A stretch of 7,637 bases of DNA, from NCBI GenBank assembly GCA_027293245.1, contig JAPUFZ010000161.1:1-7637 (forward strand). The letters run 5' to 3'. Below the pieces are notes generated by a model. That model saw nothing but the letters and a program-made list of their open reading frames with translations. It was not told the DNA's origin and did no database searches. Source of the stretch: Gammaproteobacteria bacterium. Its GTDB lineage: Bacteria; Pseudomonadota; Gammaproteobacteria; GCA-001735895. Each line of letters starts with the position of its first letter. Position 1 is the stretch's first letter. Positions 6,846 through 7,637 of the stretch are shown here, piece after piece. The position numbers and the translations under genes are program-made.

Positions 6846-7492
6846 TGAATAGCCGACTTTTGATTTAAGTCACCACCACGCCAGAGGTAAAGCGCAATAA
6901 GCGGCTCACCGATAGTTCGCGTACCATGCTTAACACCACCGCTATGATGAATCACCGTACCAACCGGCTGTCTCAGCCACCCCTGGTCTTCACGATACCA
7001 CTCGGCATTTCCCGATATCGGCAGGTAAATTTCTTCCGCTTCATGCCAGTGTTGCGGATAGGTAACGTCATTGCCGAGAATCAAAAATCCACTCGCTAGC
7101 TGACTGCTATGCCAGTAAGCATCCGGTCCCAGTATTTTAATCCAGCCGTATTGACGCAAAAACTCGGCACCAAAATCGGCTTCTGAATAGGTTTGACCGA
7201 AACGAAGGTTTGCCTGTGCTTCGATCAGGCTATCGATAATTCCGCGGTAGGGTGCCGTTGCCATGGAAGCAAGCCGAGGCAGGTAATCCAGAACCGCCAG
7301 GGATTGAGGTTCGAGAGACCGATCTGGACGATCAAAATCAAGTTCGGGTAGCAATTCAAACCAGTCTGCCGGACAGTCAGTTTTTACCAGGCTCCACCAG
7401 GCCCTGGCCAACAGGTCTGGAAACTGCCAGTCTAGCTTGGAATTCATGATTGACCCGGTATCGATAAATTCCACGATTTTACCGCGACCCAT
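6842..7492 (-). CDS. DMSP lyase-family cupin (DddQ/DddL-like)
   Basis: A 216-residue cupin resembling bacterial DMSP lyases DddQ and DddL, which cleave dimethylsulfoniopropionate to dimethyl sulfide and acrylate. The N-terminal 90 residues are probably helical. A family signature follows, QTYSEADFGAEFL at 100-112 and YGWIKILGP at 115-123. The metal site is in PQHWHEAEEIY: His150, Glu154 and Tyr156 align with DddQ His125, Glu129 and Tyr131 (recalled from the Ruegeria structure). His189 in GVKHGTRT matches the fourth ligand. The closing ALYLWRGGDL at 200-209 is also typical. The start is uncertain. Met16 (ATG at 7447) gives 201 residues, close to DddQ, and neither ATG has a clear ribosome site. 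No signal peptide is evident, so it is not the periplasmic DddY type. The wider cupin superfamily includes members with no proven DMSP activity, so substrate remains inferred. Confidence 0.85.
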   Translation of the reverse strand: MGRGKIVEFIDTGSIMNSKLDWQFPDLLARAWWSLVKTDCPADWFELLPELDFDRPDRSLEPQSLAVLDYLPRLASMATAPYRGIIDSLIEAQANLRFGQTYSEADFGAEFLRQYGWIKILGPDAYWHSSQLASGFLILGNDVTYPQHWHEAEEIYLPISGNAEWYREDQGWLRQPVGTVIHHSGGVKHGTRTIGEPLIALYLWRGGDLNQKSAIQ

Positions 7493-7497
7493 TGCAA

Positions 7498-7637
7498 ATG
7501 CTAGTAGAAATACACAGGCAGCCTCAGACCATTCTGACTTTGCTCAGATGGAAACAGCCTCTACCCCATCCGCCCGTCGACGCGCTTAACTGTGAATTAC
7601 CCGCGTTTGAATTACTGGAGAAACTCGCGAAGGGAGG
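7498..7637 (+). other. Right-edge sequence, partial open frame of unknown status
   Basis: The last 145 bases contain no gene I recognise. On the plus strand a frame is open from an ATG at 7498 to the window end (46 codons), ending in a leucine- and lysine-rich stretch, ELPAFELLEKLAKG. On the minus strand a frame enters from the edge and stops at 7524-7526 (37 residues), rich in Ser, Asn and Gly. Only one, or neither, is likely to be real. The plus frame has no ribosome site before its ATG. If the plus frame is coding, it would be divergent from the cupin gene, with almost no room for promoters between them. Confidence 0.2.
7631..7637 (+). promoter_or_regulatory. Shine-Dalgarno-like AGGGAGG at window edge
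   Basis: The final seven bases, AGGGAGG, are strongly purine-rich and resemble a good ribosome binding site on the plus strand. A start codon 5-10 nt beyond the window would make this the leader of a gene divergent from the cupin operon. The start codon cannot be seen, so this is only a suggestion. Confidence 0.25.

Larger units (their letters stand above)
4431..7492 (-). other. Putative four-gene minus-strand operon
   Basis: Four genes on the minus strand follow one another: DMSP-lyase-like cupin, homocysteine S-methyltransferase, 2-hydroxyacid dehydrogenase and hotdog thioesterase. Junctions are a 4-nt overlap (stop and start share ATGA at 6842-6845), a 71-nt gap (5824-5894), and a 4-nt gap (4884-4887). 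The tight first and last junctions indicate translational coupling. The 71-nt gap could hold an internal promoter, although none is convincing, so two linked transcription units are also possible. No clear sigma70 promoter was identified upstream of the cupin gene. Confidence 0.6.

Overview
The window looks like ordinary chromosome from a gammaproteobacterium, possibly a marine one. The base composition is roughly balanced and the genes are tightly packed. An ATP-type phosphoenolpyruvate carboxykinase, very like the enterobacterial enzyme, starts the window. A cupin of the dimethylsulfoniopropionate (DMSP) lyase family near the right end gives the marine hint. No species can be named from the sequence alone.

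Left half, plus strand (1-4369): the 5'-truncated pckA gene; a 665-residue CocE/NonD-type serine hydrolase 73 nt downstream; and a single REP-associated tyrosine transposase (RAYT, HUH/Y1 family) with short repeated motifs on both sides. pckA is central gluconeogenesis. The hydrolase has a full Ser-Asp-His triad but an unknown substrate. The RAYT looks like a lone domesticated gene, not a complete insertion sequence.

Right half, minus strand (7492 down to 4431): four genes in a row. They encode a DddQ/DddL-like cupin, a homocysteine S-methyltransferase of the MmuM type, a GhrA-like 2-hydroxyacid dehydrogenase and a YiiD_C-type hotdog thioesterase. The first two overlap by 4 nt (ATGA), and the last two are 4 nt apart. 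The middle gap is 71 nt. This set converges on the RAYT gene.

The most interesting content is this minus-strand set. A lyase family that cleaves the sulfonium compound DMSP is translationally coupled to an enzyme family that removes a methyl group from sulfonium donors to make methionine. Inference: the cluster handles DMSP, S-methylmethionine or a similar sulfonium compound, with two possible fates for the substrate (cleavage or methyl salvage). How the dehydrogenase and thioesterase fit is unclear. The last 145 bases contain no gene that can be recognised. No tRNA, rRNA, CRISPR array, complete insertion sequence or riboswitch was seen.
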